A DNA stretch of 64,000 nucleotides from DATKZM01 sp035527975. Lineage in GTDB: Bacteria > Pseudomonadota > Alphaproteobacteria > JAPULJ01. Below the pieces are notes generated by a model that was not told the origin of the DNA, ran no database searches, and was given only the letters and a program-made list of their open reading frames with translations. A program made the position numbers and the translations under genes. Shown here in pieces: positions 18,027 to 26,864 of the stretch. The number at the start of each line of letters is the position of its first letter. Position 1 is the first letter of the stretch. The stretch spans positions 1 to 64,000 of the forward strand of contig DATKZM010000068.1 in NCBI GenBank assembly GCA_035527975.1. The letters run 5' to 3'.

Positions 18027-18840
18027 CGGTTGCCTCCGCGATCACCTTGCGGCCGATCCGCCGCACGATCTCCCGCCGGTAGCGCGCGGTCGCATGTACA
18101 TCGTCGCTGCCGCCCATCTCCCAGGCAAAAGCGTTGAGCGCATCGTCGAGTGCGTCGCCGGACAGCCCTTGCCACGTGCGGACCTGCGGCGTGTCGGCAA
18201 CCCCGCCGACGCCGAGCCGGATGGTGTCGCCATCGACCATCGCGGCGAGCGCCACGATGGCGAAATCGCCGTGGCGGCGCGCGATCTCGGCGAAGGCATA
18301 GCCGGCGCCGGCAACCGCAACCGGAAAGCGCGCCGCGACGACCATCTCCTGCGGCGCGCAATCGGTGGTCAGCATGGCGGTCTGGAAATCGCCCGCCACG
18401 ACAGTGCGGGCGGCGCCGCGGCTTTGCAGCACGACCTCGCCGCCCAACGTTGCAAGGCAGAGCGGCAGCTCCGAGCTTGGATCACTATGCGCGAGCGAGC
18501 CGCAGACAGTGCCGCGGTTGCGCGTCTGGAAATGGCCGATATTGGGCAGGGCCTTGGCCAGAAGCGGCGCTTTCTCGGCCAGATCCGGCCATTCGCCGAG
18601 CGCGGCCTGGGTGGTCGCGGCGCCCACCTCGATATGCCCGTTCGACGCTTTGATATTGGCGAGAGACCCCAAATCTGAGATGTCGACGATCAGTCCCGGC
18701 GCCAGCAGCCGCATGTTGAGCATCGGCATCAGCGATTGGCCGCCGGCCATCACCTTGGCGTCGGTCCCATGCTCGTGAAGCGCCGCCAGCGCCTCGTCGA
18801 GATCGGCCGGTCGCAAGTAGTCGAAGGCGGCGGGCTTCAC
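18010..18840 (-). CDS. Molybdenum hydroxylase FAD-binding medium subunit, set 2
   Basis: A 276-aa CoxM-type FAD subunit with AGGQSLMPMLNMRLL near residue 32 and TRNRGTVCGSLAHSDPSSEL near residue 107. The C-terminal domain ends with VHATARYRREIVRRIG. It overlaps the fused large subunit gene by 4 nt (ATGA). Gene order here is large-medium-small, the reverse placement of the large subunit compared with set 1. Confidence 0.93.
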   Translation of the reverse strand: MKPAAFDYLRPADLDEALAALHEHGTDAKVMAGGQSLMPMLNMRLLAPGLIVDISDLGSLANIKASNGHIEVGAATTQAALGEWPDLAEKAPLLAKALPNIGHFQTRNRGTVCGSLAHSDPSSELPLCLATLGGEVVLQSRGAARTVVAGDFQTAMLTTDCAPQEMVVAARFPVAVAGAGYAFAEIARRHGDFAIVALAAMVDGDTIRLGVGGVADTPQVRTWQGLSGDALDDALNAFAWEMGGSDDVHATARYRREIVRRIGRKVIAEATDAADR

Positions 18841-21806
18841 GAGCCGTCTCCGTCGCCATTGGAATTGGCGGCCTGGCGGACCAGCGCCTTGAAGAACTGT
18901 CCGATCAGGATGCGCGCCGCGCCGTCGAGCATGCGCCCGCCGACCGCCGCGACCTTGCCCGTCAGGCGAACCGAATAGTCGTAGCGGACAGTCGTGCCGC
19001 CCTCGCCAGCCTCCAGCACGACCGTGCCCGCTCCGCTCGACGCGCCGAGCGCGCCGGCAAGATCGCCCGAAATCATTGCCGATTGCGGCGGCTTCAGATC
19101 ACTCAGCGCCACATGGGCTTCGAAGCGCCCGCGCACCGGCCCAACGCCCATGTCGACCGCGGCCCGGTAGGAATTCTCTCCCACCTTCTCCAGTTCGCGG
19201 CAGCCGGGGATTACCTTGGCCAGGCTGTCCGGGTCGAGCAGGGTGGCCCAGACCGCGTCCGGCGACGCCGGCACGAAAGCTTCCCCCTGCCCTTCGATCG
19301 CCCGCTCGCGTTTCTTTTTCGTCGGCTTGTCAGCGGCCAGCGTGTTGGGGGGCGGCGGCGTTTCCTCGCCGTGGATCCACTCGAAGACCTTGGCCGGGGT
19401 GAGCGGCACCGAGACGTCCTCGCGGCCGATGGCGTCGGCAACGGCGTTGGCGACGCAGACGGGCGTGCTGTACTGGTTGCCTTCGGCGATGCCCTTGGCG
19501 CCCAGGCGCGTATAAGGCGAGGGGTTCACCGTCGGGTGGATGAGGTCGAGCTTGGGCATCTCCGGCGCGGTGATGACGAGATAGTCGGCAAAGGTGCCCG
19601 AGAGGAAGCTGCCATCCTCGGCGTAGACGAATTCCTCGAACAAAGTTGCACCCACCGCCGCGGCGAAGGAGCCGTGGATCTGCCCCTCGGCGAGGCCCGG
19701 GTTGAGGATGGTGCCGCAATCATGGGCGCTGACATATTTGTCGATGCGCACCTCGCCGGTGTCCCGGTCGATCTCGATGCCGCAATAGTCGAAGCCGAAT
19801 CCGTAGGCGAGCGAGGTGTTGATCTCGTCATTCGCCGTCGTCGGCGTGAGCTCGGGCGCATTCCAAAAGGCGGTCTCGCGGATCGCCGGATCCATGCCGT
19901 CGGGCAGGCTGGAGGGCGACCAATGGGCGAGCCCCGCGACCCGGTAGAAGGGCACCTTGTTGTCGGGATTGGCGCGTGCGCGGATATAGCCGCCCTCGAA
20001 TTCCAGCTCGTCGGGCGGCACGTTGAGGCCCTGGCTGGCGATACGCGCGAGCTTGTCCTTTACCCGCTGGGCGGCGAGATGGGCGGCGCTGGTGGCGGCC
20101 GGCGCAAAGCGGCAGGAATAGTTGCCCGAGGCGATCGACCAGTTGTCCTTCTGGGTGTCGGTCTCCAGGTTGACCACCACGTCGTCGATATCGACGCCCA
20201 ATTCGTCGGCGACGATCTGGGCCAGCGCGGTCTGGTGGCCCTGGCCTTGCGGCACCGAATCGCCGACGACGCTGATCGAGCCGACCGGATCGACGCTCAC
20301 CGTGGCCGAGGCGACAGCGCCGTCCTTGGGCCCGGCACGCTCGCGCTCCTCGCCGGTCTTGAGCGTGGAGATGTAGCCCATGTTCGACTGGCTGGGCTCG
20401 ACCACGGCGGCGTAGCCGATCCCGTAGAGCCGGCCTTGCGCGCGCGCCTCATCGCGGCGGCGCTTCAAGACGTCCAGGGCGCCATCGGCCAACGTCTCCT
20501 CTATCACTTGCTGGTAGTTGCCCGAATCGAGCAGCGCCCCGGCCGGCGTCCGGTAGGGGAAGCTGCCGGCGCGGATGAGATTGCGCTGGATCACCTCCAG
20601 CGGGTCGAGGCCGAGCTCGACCGCGATCTTGTGCATCATGCGCTCGACCGCGAAGTAGAGCTGCGGGCCGCCGAAGCCGCGCACCGCCCCTGTCGGGCAT
20701 TTGTTGGTGATCATGATGTTGTTGATCACCTGGCAATGGCCGATCCGGTAGCCGTTGGTCGAAAGCCCGTGCATGCGGTAGATCGGCGCCGGCATCGGCG
20801 CGCGTAGATAAGCGCCGTGATCGTCCCAGTGCTCCATGCGAAACACCGAGACGATGCCGTCATCGTCGTAGCCGGCCTCGATGCGGGTCACGCGATTTGG
20901 CGCCACGCTCGAGGCCGAAAGATGCTCCAGCCGGTCCTCGATCCACTTGACCGGTCGCCCGGCCTTGCGGGCGGCGATGCACAGCACGACGATGTAGGGA
21001 AAGATGACGAGCTTCGAGCCGAACGAGCCGCCCGAATGCGACGGGCTGCGGTGGCGCAGCTTGCTGCCCGGAATGCGCAGCGATTTCGCCATCACCGGAT
21101 GGATCGAGAACGGGCCTTGGAAGTTCGAGGTGACGTCGTAGCCGCCGGTGTCGGAGACGTATTCGGCGATGATCGCATAGGTCTCTATCGGCGTGATCGA
21201 GTTGCGCGGATAGCGGATGGTCATCTCGGCTTGGCGCTTGGCGTCTTTGAAGGCCGCATCCGGCTCGCCGTGGGTGAACGTCCGGCGCGAGACGACGTTC
21301 GACCCCTGGGCCGGATGGATCACCGGCGCGTCGTCGCCGGCCGCCACGACCGGATCGACCACCGCCTCCAGCGGCTCGTAGACGACCTTGATGAAGTCGA
21401 GCGCGTCCTCGGCGCGATATCTGTCGCTGGCGCAGACCACGGCGACCGGCTCGCCGACATAGCGCACCCGGTCGGTGGCGATGCCGTAATAATCGAGCGA
21501 ATTGGCAAAGCCGACGATCAGCGGATCGCACAGCGCGGCCACATCTTCGCCAGTGATCACCGCGGCGACTCCGGGCTGGGCCAGCGCGGCGGACACATCG
21601 ATGCCTTTGATGTTCGCGTGCGGGTGGGGCGAGCGCAGGATCGCGGCATGGAGCGTTCGGGGATTGAGCGGCAGATCGTCGACGAAGCGGCCCTCGCCCT
21701 TCAGCAGGGCCAGGTTCTCCCGCCGCAGCACCCGCTGGCCGACATACTTGGCTTTGGGTTTTGCTTTCGGCGATCCGCCGTCCGCAATTTCCTCAGATCC
21801 GGCCAT
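18837..21806 (-). CDS. Molybdenum hydroxylase large subunit fused to a CoxG/SRPBCC domain, set 2
   Basis: A 989-aa protein. Residues about 20-780 are a xanthine-oxidase-family Mo subunit; the cofactor loop near residue 374 reads GAVRGFGGPQ and the catalytic Glu region reads AKGIAEGNQYSTP. A Pro/Lys-rich linker (ETPPPPNTLAADKPTKKKRE) leads into a roughly 150-residue CoxG-like SRPBCC domain (about 837-985; FVPASPDAVWATLLDPDSL, VIPGCRELE). CoxG is normally a separate protein linked to membrane anchoring or maturation of CO dehydrogenase. The frame opens at 21914, but the start I use is ATG 21804-21806, since the promoter and operator lie between. It is the first gene of the long minus-strand operon. 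Confidence 0.9.
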   Translation of the reverse strand: MAGSEEIADGGSPKAKPKAKYVGQRVLRRENLALLKGEGRFVDDLPLNPRTLHAAILRSPHPHANIKGIDVSAALAQPGVAAVITGEDVAALCDPLIVGFANSLDYYGIATDRVRYVGEPVAVVCASDRYRAEDALDFIKVVYEPLEAVVDPVVAAGDDAPVIHPAQGSNVVSRRTFTHGEPDAAFKDAKRQAEMTIRYPRNSITPIETYAIIAEYVSDTGGYDVTSNFQGPFSIHPVMAKSLRIPGSKLRHRSPSHSGGSFGSKLVIFPYIVVLCIAARKAGRPVKWIEDRLEHLSASSVAPNRVTRIEAGYDDDGIVSVFRMEHWDDHGAYLRAPMPAPIYRMHGLSTNGYRIGHCQVINNIMITNKCPTGAVRGFGGPQLYFAVERMMHKIAVELGLDPLEVIQRNLIRAGSFPYRTPAGALLDSGNYQQVIEETLADGALDVLKRRRDEARAQGRLYGIGYAAVVEPSQSNMGYISTLKTGEERERAGPKDGAVASATVSVDPVGSISVVGDSVPQGQGHQTALAQIVADELGVDIDDVVVNLETDTQKDNWSIASGNYSCRFAPAATSAAHLAAQRVKDKLARIASQGLNVPPDELEFEGGYIRARANPDNKVPFYRVAGLAHWSPSSLPDGMDPAIRETAFWNAPELTPTTANDEINTSLAYGFGFDYCGIEIDRDTGEVRIDKYVSAHDCGTILNPGLAEGQIHGSFAAAVGATLFEEFVYAEDGSFLSGTFADYLVITAPEMPKLDLIHPTVNPSPYTRLGAKGIAEGNQYSTPVCVANAVADAIGREDVSVPLTPAKVFEWIHGEETPPPPNTLAADKPTKKKRERAIEGQGEAFVPASPDAVWATLLDPDSLAKVIPGCRELEKVGENSYRAAVDMGVGPVRGRFEAHVALSDLKPPQSAMISGDLAGALGASSGAGTVVLEAGEGGTTVRYDYSVRLTGKVAAVGGRMLDGAARILIGQFFKALVRQAANSNGDGDGS

Positions 21807-21871
21807 TCCGCCGCGCCCCAGACCCTCGACAGCCAACCCGAGCGCGCCGTCGCTCAAGCCGGGCGATTTCG

Positions 21872-21886
21872 TATACACAAAGTATA
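21872..21886. promoter_or_regulatory. Predicted GntR-family operator, copy 1 (hydroxylase operon promoter)
   Basis: Perfect 15-bp inverted repeat TATAC-ACAAA-GTATA. It sits immediately downstream of the predicted -10 of the minus-strand promoter and 66 bases ahead of the large-subunit start, a repressor position. Identical half-sites with the same 5-bp spacing recur at 22020-22034 and 26832-26846. Confidence 0.7.
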
Positions 21887-21914
21887 TTAATACGGCCGCG
21901 ACCCGGCGGGTCAA
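21887..21914 (-). promoter_or_regulatory. Predicted promoter of the molybdenum hydroxylase operon
   Basis: On the minus strand TTGACC (21914-21909) and TATTAA (21892-21887) are separated by 16 bp, a reasonable sigma-70 pair. The expected transcription start near 21880 falls inside the TATAC-N5-GTATA operator. Confidence 0.45.
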
Positions 21915-21989
21915 GGGTCAATTAAGCCTGCGATGCGCCGATTTCCGCCAAATCCATCGCATTTGCATTGCATCGACATTGCATTGGCC

Positions 21990-22019
21990 TTGACGGTTTC
22001 CCCGTCTTCCGGCCATTAT
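21990..22019 (+). promoter_or_regulatory. Predicted promoter of hyuA-hyuB
   Basis: TTGACG (21990-21995) and CATTAT (22014-22019) are spaced by 18 bp on the plus strand. The second operator begins at the very next base, so a bound repressor would block this promoter in the same way as the divergent one. Confidence 0.4.
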
Positions 22020-22034
22020 TATACGTCTTGTATA
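22020..22034. promoter_or_regulatory. Predicted GntR-family operator, copy 2 (hyuAB promoter)
   Basis: Perfect inverted repeat TATAC-GTCTT-GTATA, same half-sites and spacing as copies 1 and 3. It lies between the predicted -10 and the ribosome site of hyuA (GAGGAGG at 22055-22061). Confidence 0.7.
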
Positions 22035-22065
22035 AATCTCTGGTGAGACGACTCGAGGAGGCGGT

Positions 22066-24123
22066 GTGTCCTGGCTCATCGGCATTGATGTCGGCGGAAC
22101 CTTCACCGACTTCTACGCGCTGAACGCGGCGGACGGCGACGTGAAGCTGTTCAAGCGGCCGTCGACGCCGGCCAATCCGGCCGAGGCGATCGTGCTTGGG
22201 CTGCGCGACATGATGGCTGGCTTCGACATCGCGGCCGGCGATGTCACGCGGCTCAGCCACGGCACTACCGTGGCGACCAACGCGCTGATCCAGCGGCGCG
22301 GCGGCAAGGTCGCGCTGATCACCACCGAGGGCTTTCGCGATCTGATCGAGATCGGGCGCCAGACCCGGCCGCACATGTTCTCGCTGCAGATCGACCATCC
22401 CGAGCCGCTGGTCGCCCGCGAGAACCGCATTGAAATCACCGAGCGGGTGCTGGCCGACGGGTCGATCGAGACGCCGCTTGAAGACCAGGCGATCGACGCC
22501 GCCGTCGCACACGCGCTCGCAACCGGCGCGGAAGCGGTCGCGGTGTGTTTTCTGTTCGCCTTCACCAATCCGGCGCACGAAGCCGCAGTAGGAGCAGCCC
22601 TGCGACGTGCATCCGACGCGGTCCCGGTGTCGTTGTCGTCGGAGGTGCAGCCGGAATTCCGCGAGTTCGAGCGTGCCTCGACCACCGTGCTCAACGCCTA
22701 TCTGCAGCCGGTGATGGATCGCTATCTCGGCTCCCTGGAAAGCGAGATCGCCAAGCTGCTGCCGGATCTTACTGTCGGGCTCTACCAGTCGAGCGGCGGG
22801 CTGATGTCGCTTGAGACCGCGCGGGCCTTTCCGGTGCGCTCGGCGCTTTCGGGTCCGGCGGCCGGTGTGGTCGGCGCGATCCATTCGGCAAAGCAGTCGG
22901 GCCGCGCCAACCTCATCACCATCGATCTGGGCGGAACCAGCGCCGATGTCTCGCTGATCCGCGACTATGACGCCGGCGTCAGCTTCGACCGCGAGGTGGC
23001 CGGCTTTCCGGTGCGCCTGCCCATGGTCGACATTCATACCGTGGGCGCGGGCGGCGGCTCGATCGCCTGGTTCGACCGCGATGGTTTGCTGAAGGTCGGC
23101 CCGATCAGCGCCGGCGCCGATCCGGGCCCGGCCTGCTACGGCCAGGGCGGCGACCAGCCAACCGTCACCGACGCGAACCTGCTTCTGGGCCGCCTCTCGC
23201 CCGGTGGGCTTGTCGGCGGCGAGATGCCGCTCGACACCGCGCTGGCGCGACAGGCTTTCACGCCCATCGCCGAGCAGCTCGGATTCACGGCCGAACGCAC
23301 GGCGCATGGCGCGCTCGGCATTCTGGTCGCCAATGTCGTGCGCGCGATCCGCACCGTCTCGGTGGAGAAGGGCCACGACCCGCGCGATTATTCGCTGATG
23401 GCATTCGGCGGCGCCGGCTCATTGCATGCGGGCGAGGTGGCGCGCAGCCTGGGCATCGGCGAGATCATCGTGCCCTACGCGCCCGGCATTCTGTGTGCGC
23501 AGGGGCTCATCGTCTCCGATCTCAAGGAGGACTTCGTGCATTCCGCGCGAATCGCCCTCGACGACGGCTTTGCGACAGCGATCGCGCCGGTGCTCGAGGA
23601 TTTGAACCAACGCGCGGACATCTGGTTCCAAAGCCAGACGATCGGCGCCGAGGCGCGCACGGTCACGCTGGCGCTCGACATGCGCTATGTCGGCCAGAAT
23701 TTCGAGTTGCCCGTCATCCTCGATCGCACAAATGGATCGGGACGATCGGGCGTACCGTCACCGGACGAGCTGCGCGAGCGGTTCTTCGCCGTGCATGCTC
23801 AGCACTACGGCTTCCATAATCCTGACGATGCGATCGAAGTGGTCAATTTGCGGCTTACCGCCACCGGGGCGCTGCAGCACGCGCCCGCGGCGCCCAAGCC
23901 GGCCGGGACCGGATCGCCTGAGCCGGTCGCGCGGCGGCCGGTCTATTTCGAGCCCGACACGGCGGTCGAGACACCGGTCTACGATCGGGCAACGCTACCG
24001 GCCGGTTTTGAGATTGTGGGACCGGCGATCTTCGAGCAGCTCGATGCGACCACGCTTGTCCATCCGGGCGACACGGTACGGATCGATGCAGCGCTCAACA
24101 TCCTGATCGAGGTAACGCCATGA
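22066..24123 (+). CDS. hyuA: Hydantoinase/oxoprolinase subunit A (HyuA family)
   Basis: A 685-aa ATP-dependent subunit of the hydantoinase/5-oxoprolinase/acetone carboxylase superfamily. The actin-like ATPase motifs are GIDVGGTFTDF (residues 6-16) and DLGGTSADVSLI in the middle, with LSGPAAGVVGA before it. Such enzymes open lactam or imide rings (oxoproline, N-methylhydantoin, N-methylpyrrolidone) at the cost of ATP. The start is GTG 22066 behind a strong GAGGAGG. It overlaps hyuB by 4 nt. Expression is probably controlled by the operator at 22020. Confidence 0.92.
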   Translation: MSWLIGIDVGGTFTDFYALNAADGDVKLFKRPSTPANPAEAIVLGLRDMMAGFDIAAGDVTRLSHGTTVATNALIQRRGGKVALITTEGFRDLIEIGRQTRPHMFSLQIDHPEPLVARENRIEITERVLADGSIETPLEDQAIDAAVAHALATGAEAVAVCFLFAFTNPAHEAAVGAALRRASDAVPVSLSSEVQPEFREFERASTTVLNAYLQPVMDRYLGSLESEIAKLLPDLTVGLYQSSGGLMSLETARAFPVRSALSGPAAGVVGAIHSAKQSGRANLITIDLGGTSADVSLIRDYDAGVSFDREVAGFPVRLPMVDIHTVGAGGGSIAWFDRDGLLKVGPISAGADPGPACYGQGGDQPTVTDANLLLGRLSPGGLVGGEMPLDTALARQAFTPIAEQLGFTAERTAHGALGILVANVVRAIRTVSVEKGHDPRDYSLMAFGGAGSLHAGEVARSLGIGEIIVPYAPGILCAQGLIVSDLKEDFVHSARIALDDGFATAIAPVLEDLNQRADIWFQSQTIGAEARTVTLALDMRYVGQNFELPVILDRTNGSGRSGVPSPDELRERFFAVHAQHYGFHNPDDAIEVVNLRLTATGALQHAPAAPKPAGTGSPEPVARRPVYFEPDTAVETPVYDRATLPAGFEIVGPAIFEQLDATTLVHPGDTVRIDAALNILIEVTP

Positions 24124-25799
24124 CGCCGCTCGATCCGATCACGCTGGAGATCCTCTTCAACGGCCTGCGTTCGGTGGCCGACGAAGCCTTCATCGCGCTG
24201 ATGAGAAGCGCCTATTCGACCAACATCAAGGAGCGGCGCGACCATTCCACCGCGATCATGGATCCGGCGGGGCGGCTGGTGGTGCAGGCGGAGATGAGCC
24301 TGCCGATCCACCTTGCCTCGATGACCGGGCTGATGCGCAGCCTGCTCGACAAGTTCGGCGACGACATCAAGGAAGGCGACATCTTCGTCGCCAACGATCC
24401 CCACGTCGCCGGCGGCACCCATCTGCCCGACGTCAACATGGGCATGCCGATCTTCGACGGCGGCAGGCTGGTCGCCTTCATGTGCAACATCGCCCATCAC
24501 GCCGATATCGGCGGCATGGCGCCCGGCAGCATGGCCGGCGGCATGTCGGAGATCTATCAGGAGGGCTTGCGGATCCCGGTGGTGAAGCTGTTCCGCGAAG
24601 GCGTGCTGCAGGACGATCTCTTCGAGCTCATGCTGCTCAACGTGCGGGTGCCCGAGGAACGGCGCGGCGACTATTTCGCGCAGATCGCCGCCTGCCGGCT
24701 CGGCGAACGCCGCTTGCGCGAGCTGATCGAAAGCCACGGCGCGGCCACGATCGGCGGCGCCTTCGATGAGATTATCGAACGCACAGCGGCGCGCATGCGT
24801 GCGGCGGTTGCGAAGCTGCCCGACGGCGTTTACGGATTTACAGACGTGATGGACGATGACGGCCTCGGCGCCGTCGACATCCCGATCAAGGTCGAGATCG
24901 TGGTACGGGGCGAGACTATCCGCTTCGACTTCACCGGCTCGGCGCCGCAGGTGCGCGGCAACATCAATCTGACGCGCAACGCCACCCAGGCCGCCGTTTG
25001 CTATTCGCTGAAGGCGCTGCTCGACCCCGATGTGCCCAACAACCAGGGCGTGCTTGATCTGCCTGAATTGGTGATCCCCGAAGGCTCGCTACTGAACGCG
25101 GCCTTTCCCGCACCCGTGGCGGCGCGCGCCAATACCTGCCAGCGCATCGTCGACGTGGTGATCGGCGCGCTGGCGGACGCCTGCCCCGAGGCCGCGGTGG
25201 CGGCGGCCAACGGCGCCAATACGACGGCGGTGTTTTCCGGCACCGACCCCCGGACCGGGCGCAACTACGTTTATCTGGAAACGCTGGGCGGCGGCTTCGG
25301 CGGCCGCGCCACCCATGACGGCAAGGACGGGGTGCAGGTTCACATCACCAACACCTCCAACCTGCCGGTCGAAGCCATCGAGACCGAGTATCCGTTGCGC
25401 GTCGATGCCTATTCCTTCGTTGAGGATTCCGGCGGGCCGGGGCGGCATCGCGGCGGGCTCGGCCTGCGCCGGGTGATCCGGCCGGTCGGCCATGACTGCA
25501 TCTTCAGCGGCGCCGGCGAGCGCTTCAGTCACCGGCCGTGGGGGATTTTCGGCGGCGGCGCAGGCGGTGTCGGCCAATTCCACCATCAGGCCGCCGATGG
25601 CATCCTCACCAAGCTGGCGAACAAACCGAACGACATCCAGGTCCGGAGCGGAGAGGCGGTGATCGTCGAAACGCCGGGTGCCGGTGGCTACGGGCCGGCG
25701 GGCGAGCGCAGCGACGACGATCTCGCGCGCGACCGGGTAAGCGGCAAGTTTTCGGCGGGCTATTTGAAGGCGAACTACGGTGGCCAGGCGGATAGATAG
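24120..25799 (+). CDS. hyuB: Hydantoinase/oxoprolinase subunit B (HyuB family)
   Basis: A 559-aa HyuB-family subunit, about full length. The family core ANDPHVAGGTHLPDV lies at residues 91-105 and supplies metal ligands in this superfamily; the C-terminal part has GGGFGGRATHDGKDG and EDSGGPGRHRGGLG. It pairs with HyuA (ATGA overlap) to form the ring-opening hydrolase. The stop is followed by a GC-rich dispersed repeat and the convergent gntR gene. Confidence 0.92.
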   Translation: MTPLDPITLEILFNGLRSVADEAFIALMRSAYSTNIKERRDHSTAIMDPAGRLVVQAEMSLPIHLASMTGLMRSLLDKFGDDIKEGDIFVANDPHVAGGTHLPDVNMGMPIFDGGRLVAFMCNIAHHADIGGMAPGSMAGGMSEIYQEGLRIPVVKLFREGVLQDDLFELMLLNVRVPEERRGDYFAQIAACRLGERRLRELIESHGAATIGGAFDEIIERTAARMRAAVAKLPDGVYGFTDVMDDDGLGAVDIPIKVEIVVRGETIRFDFTGSAPQVRGNINLTRNATQAAVCYSLKALLDPDVPNNQGVLDLPELVIPEGSLLNAAFPAPVAARANTCQRIVDVVIGALADACPEAAVAAANGANTTAVFSGTDPRTGRNYVYLETLGGGFGGRATHDGKDGVQVHITNTSNLPVEAIETEYPLRVDAYSFVEDSGGPGRHRGGLGLRRVIRPVGHDCIFSGAGERFSHRPWGIFGGGAGGVGQFHHQAADGILTKLANKPNDIQVRSGEAVIVETPGAGGYGPAGERSDDDLARDRVSGKFSAGYLKANYGGQADR

Positions 25800-25837
25800 G
25801 GCGAACCCGATCAGTTGGAATCGGCTCCAACATTTAC

Positions 25838-25990
25838 TTCCCTCCCCCCAGCGGGGGGAGGGCATGGGAGGGGGGAGCGGCCAACGAAAGCATCCTTTAG
25901 GATGCTTGAGGCGACCGCCAAGAACTTCTTACGCACCACCTATCGGCGGCGTACCCCCCACCCTAACCCTCCCCCACAAGGGGGGAGGGG
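25838..25990. repeat. Dispersed GC-rich intergenic repeat, copy A
   Basis: About 150 bp built of TTCCCTCCCCCCAGCGGGGG and its partner stems, a central CCTATCGGCGGC, and a closing CCCCCACCC / GGGGGGAGGGG pair. Copy B at 31984-32129 shares the order of blocks. Both lie between convergent genes (here hyuB and gntR). It probably forms stable hairpins and may act as a two-way terminator. Confidence 0.75.
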
Positions 25991-26030
25991 AAATGTGCGT
26001 AGGCCGAAACGGAGAGCGCCCTAACCCCGC

Positions 26031-26756
26031 TCACCCCCCGATCGCAACCTCATCGGCGAGGCTGTGCTCGACATAGGCAACCACGCGGCTGCGGAAGAGA
26101 GCGACATGGTCGCGGCCAAGCCTCTCGGCGGTTTCCGCGTCGCCGGCTGCTATCGCCACGATCATCGCCTCGTGCTCGCGGATCACCCCGGCGTAGTAGC
26201 GCGCCTGATCGTCGGGATCCTGCTGGCTGTGCGCGAAGACCATGCGGGCCACGCGCAGGCTGATCATGAGCAGGGAGTTGTAGAGCTGGGCAAAATACTT
26301 GTTGCCGCTGGCCTCGCCGATCTTCCGGTGAAAGGCCTGGTTCGCCTCGCCCATGCGCTCGTAGTCGCGCGCTTCGGCGGCGCGCGCGAAATCGTCGGCC
26401 AGCGCCCGCATCTCATCAAGCGCCGCTTGCGGCCGCCGCTTTGCACACCATCGCAAGGTCGCGCGCTGGGCAAGCTCCAGCGATTCGAACAGCTCGGAAA
26501 GATCGCTCACATCGATCGGCGTGACCCGCGCGCCGCGGTTGGGCAGCAACGTGATCAGCCCTTCGGAGGCGAGCCGGATCAGCGCCTCGCGAACCGGCGT
26601 ACGCGAGACGCCGAACTCGCGTTCCAGCGAGGCTTCGTCGAGATTTGCCCCCGGCGCGATCTCAAGATGCAGGATCATGTCCCGCACGCGGTCGTAAACG
26701 CGTTGGGTTCCCGTTCCTTTTGGCCTTCCGATCGGCTTTCGTTTGGTCTCGTTCAT
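26031..26756 (-). CDS. GntR-family transcriptional regulator (FCD domain)
   Basis: A 241-aa regulator. The winged helix lies at about residues 17-85 (QRVYDRVRDMILHLEIAPG, FGVSRTPVREALIRLASEG) and an FCD-type helical ligand domain fills about 90-220 (HRKIGEASGN, EHEAMIVAI). The N-terminus adds an AT-hook-like GRPKG at 10-14. It is divergent from the sarcosine-oxidase-type operon; the shared gap contains the TATAC-N5-GTATA site, and two more sites lie in front of the hydroxylase and hyuAB genes, so it is the best candidate for the regulator of the whole island, acting most likely as a ligand-released repressor. Confidence 0.93.
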   Translation of the reverse strand: MNETKRKPIGRPKGTGTQRVYDRVRDMILHLEIAPGANLDEASLEREFGVSRTPVREALIRLASEGLITLLPNRGARVTPIDVSDLSELFESLELAQRATLRWCAKRRPQAALDEMRALADDFARAAEARDYERMGEANQAFHRKIGEASGNKYFAQLYNSLLMISLRVARMVFAHSQQDPDDQARYYAGVIREHEAMIVAIAAGDAETAERLGRDHVALFRSRVVAYVEHSLADEVAIGG

Positions 26757-26831
26757 CGCTGGGCGTAAAGTTAGCTGTGAACGGCATGGCCGTCGCTATG
26801 CGGGGCCCCGGGTTGGGGATCCCGTATCTAA

Positions 26832-26846
26832 TATACGATCTGTATA
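26832..26846. promoter_or_regulatory. Predicted GntR-family operator, copy 3 (gntR-soxB gap)
   Basis: Perfect inverted repeat TATAC-GATCT-GTATA, 18 bases ahead of the soxB start codon and 75 bases ahead of the gntR start. It could control both the oxidase operon and the regulator itself. Confidence 0.72.
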
Positions 26847-26864
26847 AAAAATAGAATATCGGTC

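Noticed and set aside
11849..21806. True aerobic CO dehydrogenase (coxMSL)
   Set aside because: Neither large subunit has the AYRCSFR loop of form I CO dehydrogenase; they read PYRGVGR and AVRGFGG, as in other xanthine-oxidase-family hydroxylases.
25838..25990. CRISPR or insertion-sequence end
   Set aside because: No regularly spaced repeats with unique spacers and no transposase; the structure is that of a dispersed palindromic intergenic repeat.
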